From the NCBI GenBank assembly GCA_963697455.1, contig CAVOOI010000007.1, forward strand, positions 350,969-414,968: a stretch of 64,000 bases of DNA, written 5' to 3'. The position numbers and the translations under genes are program-made. Of the stretch, positions 37,497 through 47,235 are shown one piece after another. The notes beneath the pieces were generated by a model, which did no database searches, was not told the DNA's origin, and saw only the letters and a list, made by a program, of their open reading frames with translations. Source of the DNA: JAFEDN01 sp963697455 (GTDB lineage: Bacteria > Pseudomonadota > Gammaproteobacteria > Coxiellales > Coxiellaceae). Within the stretch, counting starts at the first letter, position 1, and each line of letters begins with the position of its first letter.

Positions 37497-37506
37497 GGCC
37501 AATTGC
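37497..37506. repeat. Target-site duplication, left
   Basis: GGCCAATTGC directly before the IS end at 37507, repeated exactly at 38701-38710. Confidence 0.85.
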
Positions 37507-38700
37507 CAGGGCTATCGGATTAAACTTTAAGCACTTTAAGTAAATATCGCTGATCCCAGCCGGCTTTGAGGCGCTTACTTTCAATCCCCACCTTGGAAGT
37601 TTTTTCCTGTTTCAGCAAATTTAACGCTATCCGGCGGATAATTGAGAAATTTTCAGCCGCATTTAATCCTCACTCTCGAAAGATCTTCTTTAAAAGCGAC
37701 ATCTAATACCCAATGTAACTGATTCTCAACAGACCAATGTCGTCGGACCGCTTGTGAAAAATCTTTTAAATCCAACAGGGATGTCAAGTAGTAGCGTCGT
37801 TCTTTTGTCCTTTCTTCGCCAGCGATTTCTCGAGTAGATTCTACCATCCCAATCCCTCTAAGATCAGTCCATTCCGATTTTTGGTTCAGCCACTTAATCC
37901 GTGTAGTGAGCCAATACTGACGAGTTTCTATGCGTCCATGACCTTTTTCAACTTCGGGTCACTCGATTGACAAGTATCTGAAGGCTTTTCAAAATATAAT
38001 TTAACATCCGCATATAAATTAGGATGATTTTCTTTTAAAGCCAGCACATAATCTGCACCTTGTCCAATGATGACATCCGCAATTCCTTTTTGACAATTCA
38101 AAGCATCTGTCGTGACAATCGTTCCTTCCAGTACGAGTAATTTCAATAATTCCGGTACGGCAGTAATTTCATTCGATTTATCATCCACCTTGAGCTGACC
38201 CAGAACTAATTGATTGGCTGACGAGAATGCACTGACCATGTGAATAGCTGCTTTGGATGAGGCTTTATCGAAAGACTTTTTTAATACTTTTCCATCGACT
38301 GAAATAATATCGCCTGCCGTGTGGTTGCATAAGGCTTCTACCCAGCTAATAAAACATCTTTCAAATGCTTCTGGATTTAAAGCCGCAAAAAAATTTCCAA
38401 AAGTATCATGAGAGGGAATCCCATTCTCGAGCTTCAAAAAAGTCCTGAACCAACTTTCTTTTGATAGGCCAAATTCTTCTACTTGAGTCCAATATTGCGC
38501 TCCACAAATGACTGCGCAGATCGTGATACATGAAATATCCGTTAAACAGTGCAATTTCCCTCGATCCAGCCGAGGATCAGGCAAGTCTACAAAGTAATCT
38601 ATCAGGCTAATAATCGGTCTTTCCATAGCTTAAGTCCTTCTAATTGATGACTTTAGCTACTTTAACCTAATTTAGATTATTTTTTAATCCGATAGCCCTG
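37507..38700 (-). mobile_element. ISAs1-family insertion sequence (1194 bp)
   Basis: Ends carry perfect inverted repeats CAGGGCTATCGGATTAAA (37507-37524 and 38683-38700), and a 10 bp target duplication GGCCAATTGC flanks it. CAGGG tips, 8-10 bp duplications and one transposase gene are typical of the ISAs1 family. Clean ends and duplication point to recent insertion, yet its transposase is frameshifted. Confidence 0.9.
37520..38626 (-). pseudogene. ISAs1 family transposase, two frameshifts
   Basis: DDE transposase of about 369 residues if repaired. The N-terminal frame (37928-38626) has the DUF4096-like start (IDYFVDLPDPRLDRGKLHCL), the IISVDGKVLKKSFDKA motif with the first catalytic Asp, and VTTDALNCQKGIADVIIGQGADYVLALKENH. 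A frameshift near 37930 moves it to RIETRQYWLTT...HWSVENQLHWVLDVAFKED, with the last catalytic region. A second near 37660 leads to the C-terminus at 37520. It cannot transpose the element unless an intact copy exists elsewhere. Confidence 0.9.
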
Positions 38701-38710
38701 GGCCAATTGC
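38701..38710. repeat. Target-site duplication, right
   Basis: GGCCAATTGC, identical to 37497-37506, directly after the right IS end. Confidence 0.85.
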
Positions 38711-38717
38711 TTGAAAT

Positions 38718-39308
38718 TTAGAAAGGGACTAGGTTGGCAAATTGCAGAGCCAATACTGTACCGTAATAAGAGCGTTGATTATTCAGATTGCCGTAAGTGA
38801 TTAGACCGAGTCCAAATTCGTTACCGGTATCCAAAAAGCCTGGAGATCGATAGGCAGACCTACGGTAGCAGTATTATCATTGTGACCCAGGAAACCATTT
38901 TCAAAAAATACTGCACTGACACCGGTTGACGCTGAAATATAACCGTTTTGATTACGGGAAATCAGACCATACATTAAACCAACATCGTAGTAATCACCGC
39001 CTATAAATTCCGCTCCAGCCGAACGCAAAGTAGCCATTTGATGTTGATAGGGTTGGACATTTATACTAACATCGAAACCAGCATTAACTGCATCTGTTGA
39101 TTGAAAACCCGTCGTTAATCCACCCCCGATATTTATCCACCATGGATGTTTATATTGCTGGACTAAGTTTTGTTCACTCAGACTAGGCTCAATATTGACG
39201 GTATTGGCGGTCACATTAACCGTGTTAGCATTGACTGCCGTCGTAGCTGCGCTGTACCGTTGAGCTATGCTAAAGACAGTAGTTAAAGCAAAAATAAATT
39301 TTTTTCAT
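38718..39308 (-). pseudogene. Outer-membrane/secreted protein remnant, two frameshifts
   Basis: The largest frame (38801-39214) encodes a Gly/Asn-rich beta-strand pattern (WWINIGGGLTTGFQS, YYDVGLMYGLISRN) like a small beta-barrel. Upstream, a start at 39308 and a signal peptide (F-A-L-T-T-V-F-S-I-A-Q) are recovered if one A is removed from a seven-A run. Downstream, NEFGLGLITYGNLNNQ and the end F-A-N-L-V-P-F-stop (phenylalanine last, as in barrel proteins) are recovered by a shift near 38830. Family not recognised. The stop codon is eight bases from the IS target duplication. Confidence 0.6.
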
Positions 39309-39370
39309 TCATATCGCCATATCCTTATTTTTTATCCATTAGAGTAGTATACTACCTCTTGGCGACTTTT

Positions 39371-41361
39371 CTAATTGCCTATTTTTAGTAGGTGTAGAGA
39401 TTTCCATAAAGTGGATGAAACGCTGCTGGCCCTAACTGGTCTAGCTTCAATAGCTAATGGTTGTGGATCGGGCTGCTGTATTTCTTCAGAAGAACAAAGT
39501 CTTGCTACAAAACCTGGCTGTTCTTTTGTCCAGTAGTCAGACGGCAGTATTCGTTGAAGTAACCCAAAGTTTGATAACGCCACGCAATACAGCTTGCCAT
39601 GATGCCTGAACCCTCGAATAATTTTGTAAAATTTTCGTGCATTGCCCAATTAACCTCCAAAATCTTAAGGACTGTTTCGGGATTAACAGGGCATTGGTAA
39701 TCTATTTCCGGTGAAACAGATTCTTGTTCTGATAGAGATTGGATATGATTATGAAATGATATGACATGATTATAATATTCTTCTAACGTGCGATCATTGA
39801 GTGATTGCGCTGTCTGTATTAATCCATATAATTTCATGCTTGCTAGTTGCATGGACTCTAAACAAGCAATTTTTAGTGAGGAGGTTAATGCAAATTTAGT
39901 CACTTGAATAGCGGGTTCGAGCACAATTCGCGGTAATGGTTTGTATTCTACTTCACGCCGCTGAGAGACTGATAACTTGTTATCAACAAATTCTTCTTTT
40001 ATTTCCCCATTTGGCCAATAAGTTCGGTGTATGGTTTGGTGCATGTCAACTGTTTGAGTTGTTGCAGCAGAATTGGGCAACGAGCTGTTTTGTTTATTAT
40101 CAGACCAAAAAAATCGCTTTTGAACCACTTTTTGTTCTTTTTTTTGATTATTTGAGGATACACGCTCAGCTTGTTTTTGAACTACTTTTTTTTCTTCTTC
40201 TTGATCACTTGAGGATACATGCTCAGCCTTCTTTTCGCTGTCCAAATGTGATTGTTTTGGACTCACTTTTTGTTTTTCTTCTTTACTATTTGATGATACA
40301 CGCTGGTCTTTCTTGTTGTTTTTCAAAGGTAACTGCTTTTGACTCACTTGTTGTTTTTCACTTTCGTCATCATCTTCCCAATCCCAATATAACTGTTTTG
40401 GAATCACTTTTTGTTCTTCTTTCTTTTCATCTTTCTGATTGACATGTTTTATTTTTACCAGCTTTATTTTGTTTTGATGACGATTAGATTTTTTAATGGG
40501 AGTTGGTTTTGGGATACTTGGCTGAGCTTGAGTGTCTGATTCCGTAGTTTGTAATGCAGCTTTATCAGGCGAATCCAGATTATTTCTTTCTTCATGAGAC
40601 GGCGGCATTTTATTTAATTCTTGTGCTTTTTTCGCCTTTTTCTTTGATTTTTTCTTCGCCTTAACCGAAGCGAATTTGCTACTTTTTTTTGCTATTTCTG
40701 GAGCTGATGGCTGTTCTTGAGGAAGTGGATTCTGTTTTGGAGTGAATAGCTGTTTTTGAGGCAGTGAATTCTGTTTTGGTTTCATCCAGACAACTTTAAC
40801 TTGAAGAGCATATTCTTGTGGTAATTTAGCTGCAACCGCCATTAAAAGATTGATACATTCTTGATAAGAGAAGGGGGATTCTTCGGTGGGAATGATCATT
40901 TCGCTGGAGTCAAATCGATCAATTATTTCCACCAAGAAATTAAGCAGTTTAACCATTTCTTCAGAAGTTCTCGGATAATTAACAAAATTTAATTTATAAT
41001 CAAGCAAGTCTCTTAGTAATCGGTAAATTTTATTGACTGCTTGTGTTTTAGAGTATTGTGTATGCTCTGTAAAGATTTTAGAAACATCTTTATCTATTTC
41101 TTTTGCCTTTTTTTTCCTTGCAATCTCTACCTGTTCTAAAAATTTTTGAGTTGCATCTTGCATAGCCTTTATTTCAGCGCGACCTTCAGGGGATCGATTT
41201 TTTAGGGAGCTGTTGATTTTTGGCATTTTTTTGAGATCGCGGGTATGCTTGATATTCCTTGCTACCGCTGCCTGCAGTTCCAGACCTTTTGGATCTGTCC
41301 GCAAAAAATTGGCCAGCTCCTCCCTTTCAAACTCGTGATCTTCATTTGTTTTTTTAGACAT
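39371..41361 (-). pseudogene. Repeat-rich effector-like protein, copy 2 (late frameshift)
   Basis: Paralog of 35391-37408. An open frame of 618 codons starts at 41361 and holds the N-terminal charged helical region, the QYSKTQAVNKIYRLLRDLLD segment shared with copy 1, a Lys-rich stretch near 230-245 (KAKKKSKKKAKKA), degenerate charged repeats and YWPNGEIKEEF. After IAWRYQT (near 39570) it shifts frame, and the true C-terminus (QRILPSDYWTKEQ...) continues to 39371. No signal peptide or membrane helix. It may still give a protein lacking only the last 65 residues. Function unknown. Confidence 0.72.
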
Positions 41362-41502
41362 AATAAAACCTTAATAAAAAATTAATTCTGTTATAACCTA
41401 TTATATAAACAACTCTAATAAAGGTATTAAAGTACTATGGAACTTTAAAAAATACAATAGTGCTTGCAAGCCATAGACCCCTTGCCGATGCCCCCCTCAA
41501 GG

Positions 41503-41561
41503 GCATAGGCGTCAAGTTAAGCGCCTATGCTTGCAAAGGGGGAGGGAATAATACTCTGGAG
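41503..41561. repeat. Hairpin plus 23 bp dispersed motif
   Basis: GCATAGGCG (41503-41511) pairs with 41522-41530. Eight bases later begins the 23 bp stretch 41539-41561, identical to 852-874. It lies upstream of the tRNA cluster. Confidence 0.55.
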
Positions 41562-41626
41562 CAGTATCCAGTTCTCGCATTCCACACTTGACATTATCGT
41601 AGGAAGAGGAATAATGGTGCTCATTA

Positions 41627-41700
<74 letters not shown>

Positions 41701-41737
41701 AATATAGTCGTGCTGACTATATAAAAGGTCACTTGTT

Positions 41738-41808
41738 GGCTGGGTGGCAGAGTGGCCATGCAGCGGCCTGCAAAGCCGCGGACGCCGGTTCGATTCCGAC
41801 CCCAGCCT
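41738..41808 (+). tRNA. cysT: tRNA-Cys (GCA)
   Basis: 71 nt. Acceptor GGCTGGG / CCCAGCC, anticodon loop CTGCAAA gives GCA. Second of the tandem cluster, 38 bp after tRNA-Gly. Confidence 0.95.
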
Positions 41809-41828
41809 TTACTTCAATTGCCCGGTTT

Positions 41829-41913
41829 GCCCGGGTGGCGGAATAGGTAGACGCAAGGGACTTAAAATCCCTCGGGAGAATATCCCGTGCCGGTTCGACT
41901 CCGGCCCCGGGCA
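41829..41913 (+). tRNA. leuZ: tRNA-Leu (TAA)
   Basis: 85 nt class II tRNA. Acceptor GCCCGGG / CCCGGGC, anticodon loop CTTAAAA gives TAA (reads UUA), long variable arm CTCGGGAGAATATCCCGT. Third of the cluster, 28 bp before the sugar porter start. Confidence 0.95.
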
Positions 41914-41941
41914 CTAACTAAAGTATTCAGTGGAGGTTATG

Positions 41942-43348
41942 ATGAAGACTAATAATATAAGTACGCAGAAAATGGGTTATAAAGGTATAGTATATTTTAT
42001 TTGCTTAGTAGGAGCGTTAGGCGGTTTGCTCTTTGGACTAGATCAAGGGTTTATAGCCAATGCGCTTATCAGTATCAAATCAGCTTACCATCTCGATACC
42101 AGCGGCGCAGAACAATATTCAGCAATATTAGCGCTTGGCGGAGTCATCGGAGCATTGCTTTCCGGATTTTTTGCCCGGTTTTTAGGACGTAAAAAAAGTT
42201 TAGTACTGGCTGGTCTGATTTTTGCATTAGGGTCGCTTATTTCAGCAACCTTGCCTTCATTCATGATTCTCCGCACTTGCCGTTTTTTTCTAGGATTTGG
42301 CGTAGGCATCGCCTCATTTATCACCCCTTTGTACCTCTCTGAAACCGCGCCTGCTGCTATTCGCGGTTCCATGGGGACTTTATTCCAATTAATGATCACT
42401 ATCGGTATCTTTTTAATCTCAGCTACTAACGTTTATATTGGCACGGTGTTTGTTAACCCGCATACCGCGCTGCCTTTAATGTTTCTAGTCATCGGGGTAT
42501 TTGCCATTCTCATGCTGTTAGGCAGCTTAATTCTACCAGAAAGTCCACGCTGGTTAATGTTAAAAAATAAAAAAGAACAAGCCATCAAAGTGTTACAACG
42601 AACTTTTAGCACTCACCAGGAAGTTGACTTAGAAATAAAAGAAATTGAAAAAGTGCTGGCTGAAAGCAAAGGACGTACATTTAAGTCGATTATGAACAAG
42701 CACTTCATCAAAATTCTGCTCATTGGTATAGTGCTGCAAATGTTTCAACAGCTGGTGGGCATTAATGTGATGATCTATTATGCACCGACTATTTTCGGAT
42801 ATGCCGGAATGAAAGGGTTAATCGCCATGATGACAGTGCCTACGGTCAACATGTTATTTACCTTTCCCGCCATTTCTTTGATTGAAAAATGGGGTCGCAA
42901 AAAATTATTATATGTGGGCGCCATCATTATGTTGGTTAGCATGATAGCTGCGGGTTTGGCATTCTATTCCATCGGCGGTATTTCTGACGCTGGAATGATT
43001 GGTCATCTTCCTAAAACTGTATTATTACTCGCAGTCATTGTTTATATCTTCGGGTTTGCTTTTTCATGGGGGCCCGTTGCTTGGATAGTCTGCTCTGAAA
43101 TTTTCCCGCTTCAGGGCCGCGAAATTGGCATGACTATCACTACTATGGTTAACTGGACCTTCGCGGGCCTGGTCATGCGCTACGCTTTAAGTTTTATGGA
43201 GAAATTTGGTAGACCATCGCTTTTCTACTTATTCGCTGTATTCTGCATACTTGCGATTATTTTCGTTGCCAAATTTGTTCCCGAAACCAAGGGGATTACT
43301 CTAGAAGAATTAGAGGAAAAATTAAAACGGCCAGTGATTGTCACCTGA
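41942..43348 (+). CDS. Sugar porter (MFS, D-xylose/arabinose:H+ symporter type)
   Basis: About 468 residues, 12 membrane helices, inner membrane. Sugar-porter signatures are FGLDQGFIANALISI in helix 1, GRKKSLVLAG, PESPRWLM after helix 6, QQLVGINVMIYYAP in helix 7 (sugar-contact residues), EKWGRKKLLY and PETKG at the end. I chose the ATG at 41942 because the GGAGG site is five bases upstream. The ATG at 41939 and GTG at 41930 are too close to or before it. The exact sugar cannot be told. Confidence 0.9.
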   Translation: MKTNNISTQKMGYKGIVYFICLVGALGGLLFGLDQGFIANALISIKSAYHLDTSGAEQYSAILALGGVIGALLSGFFARFLGRKKSLVLAGLIFALGSLISATLPSFMILRTCRFFLGFGVGIASFITPLYLSETAPAAIRGSMGTLFQLMITIGIFLISATNVYIGTVFVNPHTALPLMFLVIGVFAILMLLGSLILPESPRWLMLKNKKEQAIKVLQRTFSTHQEVDLEIKEIEKVLAESKGRTFKSIMNKHFIKILLIGIVLQMFQQLVGINVMIYYAPTIFGYAGMKGLIAMMTVPTVNMLFTFPAISLIEKWGRKKLLYVGAIIMLVSMIAAGLAFYSIGGISDAGMIGHLPKTVLLLAVIVYIFGFAFSWGPVAWIVCSEIFPLQGREIGMTITTMVNWTFAGLVMRYALSFMEKFGRPSLFYLFAVFCILAIIFVAKFVPETKGITLEELEEKLKRPVIVT

Positions 43349-43360
43349 GTATACCTCTGC

Positions 43361-43393
43361 ACCAAGGGAGCAGCATTGCGCGGCTCTCTTGGT
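43361..43393. terminator. Possible terminator hairpin
   Basis: ACCAAGGGAGC (43361-43371) pairs with GCTCTCTTGGT (43383-43393) with one mismatch, between the sugar porter and MATE genes. No T-run follows, so it is a weak call. Confidence 0.35.
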
Positions 43394-43426
43394 CTTCCCC
43401 CCATTGAGTAGGGAATTCATTTTAAT

Positions 43427-44806
43427 ATGCAAGCCACTGTAGAACATTCCAGTATAAATTCAGCTAGTAAAAAAATAGTTCCTTTGGCGCTATCAATGGC
43501 TGGTACTCAATTAATTAATGTTGCCAGCGGTTTTCTATGTATGGTGATGCTGGCACATTTAGGACATCAGGTTTTAGCTGCCAGTGCGCTGATGATCAGT
43601 ACGCAAATTTCGATTATGGTCATTGGCATGTCGATTTTGTTTTCGCTCAGCTTATTGATCGGCCATGCTTATGGCGCGAAAAACTATCAAGCAATCGGCA
43701 ATTTTCTCCAGCAAGGTTGGATTTTAGCATTTCTGATCAGTATACCGGTTATCTTGCTATTTTGGTTTATTGGCCCGGTGCTAAAAATTTTTGGTGAACC
43801 ATTGGTGATTATTCCATTAGTCATCTCTTATTTTCATGCTTATGTGTGGGCGGTTTTACCTTTTCAGTTGGCGATCTGTAATCAGCAATTATGCTATGGA
43901 ACTCATCAACAAAGATTAGCAGTGATGACGGCCTGTGGCAGTGTATTAATTTTGTTGATCACTGCTTATATCTTGATTTTTGGAAAGTTTGGTTTACCTG
44001 CGTTAGGCGTAGCAGGATTAGGGTATGCGATGGCTGCTCAGGGATGGTTTGGGTTTATTTTTCTAACTCTATTGTTGTATCACCGCCGTGCATTTAAAGA
44101 ACTTAATTTATTCGTCTATCGTTCATATAAAAATACTGACTCTTTACGGCAAATGTTTAAAATCGGCTGGCCTATGAGCTTGCAGATGAGCGCTGAGATG
44201 GTCAGTTTTTTTGTGCTGGCGTTAATGGTGGGTTGGATTAGCACGAATGCTTTAGCGGCCTATCAAATAGTCAATCAATATTTATTTTTAACTATCGTGC
44301 CTATTTTTGCGCTCTCTCAGGCGGTTGGTATTTCGGTAGGCCAAGCCAGAGGAGCAGGGCAGTTGCATGAAATTAAGAATCTGGGTTACGCTGGTTTACG
44401 TATTGCTCTGGTTTGGGCTTTTTGTGCAGCATTAATATTTATTTTATTTCCTAAAGTTTTAGCCTCGGTTTATTTAAGTGCTAAAGATCCCAGAAATGCG
44501 CTGACTTTGTCTATAGTCGCCTGGTTGTTTTTAATCGTCTCTTTTTCGCAAATTTTTGATGCGGTTAGAAATGTGATGACCGGCGCTTTACGCGGATTAT
44601 TTGATACTCGGTTTCCTATGATCATGGGCATTATTTCGCTCTGGCTTATTTGTTTGCCTCTAGCTTATCTGTTCGCTTTTATTTTGCATTGGGGTATATT
44701 TGGGATTGCGTTTGGCTCGGCCAGCGGTTTATTAGTCGGCGCTTTATTTATTGTATATCGATGGCGAGCGCTGACTGCAAAAATTGCCATCTCTCCCTCG
44801 ACTTAA
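43427..44806 (+). CDS. MATE family efflux transporter
   Basis: 459 residues with 12 hydrophobic segments in two homologous halves, as in NorM-type multidrug exporters driven by Na+ or H+. Typical elements are the first helix PLALSMAGTQLINVASGFL, the HAYGAKNY loop after helix 2, IGWPMSLQMSAEMVSFFVLALMVG opening the second half (written here as the homologous start), and ALRGLFDTRFPM. Substrate unknown. The gene ends 18 bp from the composite palindromic element. Confidence 0.9.
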   Translation: MQATVEHSSINSASKKIVPLALSMAGTQLINVASGFLCMVMLAHLGHQVLAASALMISTQISIMVIGMSILFSLSLLIGHAYGAKNYQAIGNFLQQGWILAFLISIPVILLFWFIGPVLKIFGEPLVIIPLVISYFHAYVWAVLPFQLAICNQQLCYGTHQQRLAVMTACGSVLILLITAYILIFGKFGLPALGVAGLGYAMAAQGWFGFIFLTLLLYHRRAFKELNLFVYRSYKNTDSLRQMFKIGWPMSLQMSAEMVSFFVLALMVGWISTNALAAYQIVNQYLFLTIVPIFALSQAVGISVGQARGAGQLHEIKNLGYAGLRIALVWAFCAALIFILFPKVLASVYLSAKDPRNALTLSIVAWLFLIVSFSQIFDAVRNVMTGALRGLFDTRFPMIMGIISLWLICLPLAYLFAFILHWGIFGIAFGSASGLLVGALFIVYRWRALTAKIAISPST

Positions 44807-44824
44807 GGTTTTTACCCAAACATC

Positions 44825-44978
44825 GTTAATATTTCCCGCCGCCGCCAAGCCCTTTGCGGATAGACCGCATTTGGGGTCCTGTCCGCTGCGCCTCTTACGT
44901 GCTCGCTTCGCTGCGCGCGCAAGAGGCTCCGCGTCCACCCCGTAGCTAGCGCGCTTGGCGGCGGCGGGAAATATTAAC
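44825..44978. mobile_element. Palindromic MITE-like unit D (GTTAATATTT tips)
   Basis: 154 bp, terminal inverted repeats 44825-44849 and 44954-44978. The inner stem here is GCCTCTT (44890-44896) with AAGAGGC (44921-44927): both arms differ from the other units, and pairing is kept. It corresponds to unit B at 11866 within the inverted 386 bp composite. Confidence 0.85.
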
Positions 44979-45058
44979 TTGCAAATCTGCCAAAATTCGA
45001 AAGTTTGGGCCAATAATGTGTGCATTGAAATACTTTCGTTAATGAATGCATTTGCAGA

Positions 45059-45210
45059 GCCATATTTTTAGGAGTCGCCAAGCGCGCTAGCTAACGGGTG
45101 GACGCGGAGTCTTTTGCGCGCGCAGCGAAGCGAGCACGTAAAAGACGCAGCGGACAGGACCCGACATGCGGTCTATCCGCAATGGGCTTGGCGACTCCTA
45201 AAAATATGGC
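45059..45210. mobile_element. Palindromic MITE-like unit E (GCCATATTTT tips)
   Basis: 152 bp, terminal inverted repeats 45059-45082 and 45187-45210. Inner stem GTCTTTT (45109-45115) with AAAAGAC (45130-45136). It corresponds to unit A at 11636. The 80 bp spacer from unit D matches the spacer at 11786-11865 in reverse complement. Confidence 0.85.
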
Positions 45211-45243
45211 GGAGTATGGGTAAACATTTAAATTTAAACTGAA

Positions 45244-47229
45244 CTAGTTTGTAAAAGCGATTAGTTCTGTGCCTTCGTTGACTCGGTCGCCGGGTTTATA
45301 GAAAATAGTTTGAATTTTACCATCTCGGGGGGCTACTAAAGCGTGTTCCATTTTCATGGCTTCCATCACTAATAAACGTTGGCCTGCGGTGACTGCTTGG
45401 CCAGGCTCTACGCAGATTTCGATTAATGTGCCAGGCATCGGGGCGTGTAAGTTACCGGTTGCTTGTGAAGCATCTGCAGTAGCAGCAGGATTGGTAAGCG
45501 AGAATAGCCATTGGTTACCGGAATAAAAAACGGTAATTTGATTTTCTTCGGGAAAAACTAGCGCCGATACTTCTTGACGATTTTGGGCAGTCAGTTCTAC
45601 GACATGTTCATCCCACTGCAACCTCCAGCCGGAATTCGAAATCGAGACGTTGATCTGCCATCGCCGCGGTTGGTCTGATAATAATTTCCCACCTTGCCAA
45701 AGGGTAATGACTGATGAGGAAGTTTGATTGAGCCGCCAATTATCATGCTTAAACCAAGGGGAATCGGGATCTGTGCTTTGTTGCTGGAATTGCTGCAATT
45801 CTGCTTGCTGTTTTTTTAAAATTGTTAAACAAGCCGCGACAATCACCTCATCCGGAAGTTCTGCGATAGACGGTGATTCCAGCAAAGCTGGATGGTCAGC
45901 GATAAAATGGGTGGTGATTTTTCCTTTAAGATAATCGGGATTATGGGCAATGCGATTAAGTAGAGTCCAATTGGTTTGAATTCCCACTACTGCAGTATTA
46001 TTTAATATTTGTTGCAGAATTTTTATGGCTCTGGGCCGATTTTCTCCCCAAGCCACTAGTTTTGCTAACAAAGGATCGTAGTAAATACTGACTTTGTCAT
46101 GCATTTGCACACCGCTATCCACGCGAATCGCAGGTAATTGCTCATCAGGTAATTGTAAAAACCGCAGCGTACCGGCTGAAGGCATGAAGTTATTCTGTGG
46201 GTTTTCAGCATAAAGGCGCGCTTCAACAGCATGGCCATGGATTTTAATATCCGTTTGATTTAAGGTTAAATGTTCTCCTGCGGCGATGCGCAATTGCCAT
46301 TCCACTAAATCCAAACCAGTGATCATTTCGGTAATGGGGTGTTCTACCTGCAACCGAGTATTCATTTCCATAAAATAAAAACTTTCATCTTCGTCTAGCA
46401 GAAATTCTATCGTGCCGGCATTGCAATAATGAATGGCTTCTCCGGCGCGAAGAGCGGTATTCACCATTTGCAGCCGAGTTGATTCTGATAAATTGATGGC
46501 TGGCGCTTCTTCAATTACTTTTTGATGGCGGCGCTGAATAGAACAATCTCGATCGAAAAGGTGAATTCCTTTGCCATATTGATCAAACAAAATTTGCACT
46601 TCGATATGCCGGGCATGTGCTAAATATTTTTCAACAAATATCCGCGAGTCGCCAAAGCTAGCCTGGGCTTCACGCTGGGCGCTTTGTACTGCTTCTGCCA
46701 ATTGCTCTAACTTTTCTACTAACCGCATTCCTTTACCGCCTCCTCCAGCGCTGGCTTTGATGAGTACGGGCAGCCCAATTTTTTGGACGGCTTGTTTCAT
46801 AGCGGTAAGATCAATTTTTTCGGCGTGATATCCGGGGACGACGGGAACGCCTGCGGCGACCACAGTAGATTTAGCTAGATTTTTATCGCCCATGATCCGG
46901 ATAGCTTCTGCCGGCGGGCCAATAAATATCAAACCGGCTTGGTGTAAGCGTTCAGCAAATTCAGAATCTTCAGATAAAAAGCCATAACCAGGATGGATAG
47001 CCTCGGCATGAGTGATTTGTGCGGCATGAACTATTTTTTCGCTATCCAGATAACTAGCGGCACTGACTGCGGGGCCAATACCAACGCTTTCATCAGCCAT
47101 TTGTACATGTAAAGCTTTAGCATCAATTTCAGAATAAACCGCTACGGTGCGGATCCCCATTTTCTTCGCCGTCCTAATAATCCGGCACGCGATCTCACCC
47201 CGATTAGCGATTAATATTTTTTTAAACAT
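45244..47229 (-). CDS. mccA: Methylcrotonoyl-CoA carboxylase biotin-containing subunit
   Basis: ATP-dependent biotin carboxylase with a C-terminal biotin carrier. 661 residues. Features are the biotin carboxylase domain (1-445) with KILIANRGEIACRII, KASAGGGGKGMRLVE and EMNTRLQVEHPITE; a linker domain; and the carrier motif EAMKMEH with biotin attached to Lys626. The sequence alone cannot exclude another acyl-CoA, but the neighbours (mccB, ivd, thiolase) point to 3-methylcrotonyl-CoA in leucine breakdown. Starts seven bases after mccB. Confidence 0.92.
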   Translation of the reverse strand: MFKKILIANRGEIACRIIRTAKKMGIRTVAVYSEIDAKALHVQMADESVGIGPAVSAASYLDSEKIVHAAQITHAEAIHPGYGFLSEDSEFAERLHQAGLIFIGPPAEAIRIMGDKNLAKSTVVAAGVPVVPGYHAEKIDLTAMKQAVQKIGLPVLIKASAGGGGKGMRLVEKLEQLAEAVQSAQREAQASFGDSRIFVEKYLAHARHIEVQILFDQYGKGIHLFDRDCSIQRRHQKVIEEAPAINLSESTRLQMVNTALRAGEAIHYCNAGTIEFLLDEDESFYFMEMNTRLQVEHPITEMITGLDLVEWQLRIAAGEHLTLNQTDIKIHGHAVEARLYAENPQNNFMPSAGTLRFLQLPDEQLPAIRVDSGVQMHDKVSIYYDPLLAKLVAWGENRPRAIKILQQILNNTAVVGIQTNWTLLNRIAHNPDYLKGKITTHFIADHPALLESPSIAELPDEVIVAACLTILKKQQAELQQFQQQSTDPDSPWFKHDNWRLNQTSSSVITLWQGGKLLSDQPRRWQINVSISNSGWRLQWDEHVVELTAQNRQEVSALVFPEENQITVFYSGNQWLFSLTNPAATADASQATGNLHAPMPGTLIEICVEPGQAVTAGQRLLVMEAMKMEHALVAPRDGKIQTIFYKPGDRVNEGTELIAFTN

Positions 47230-47235
47230 AATGTC

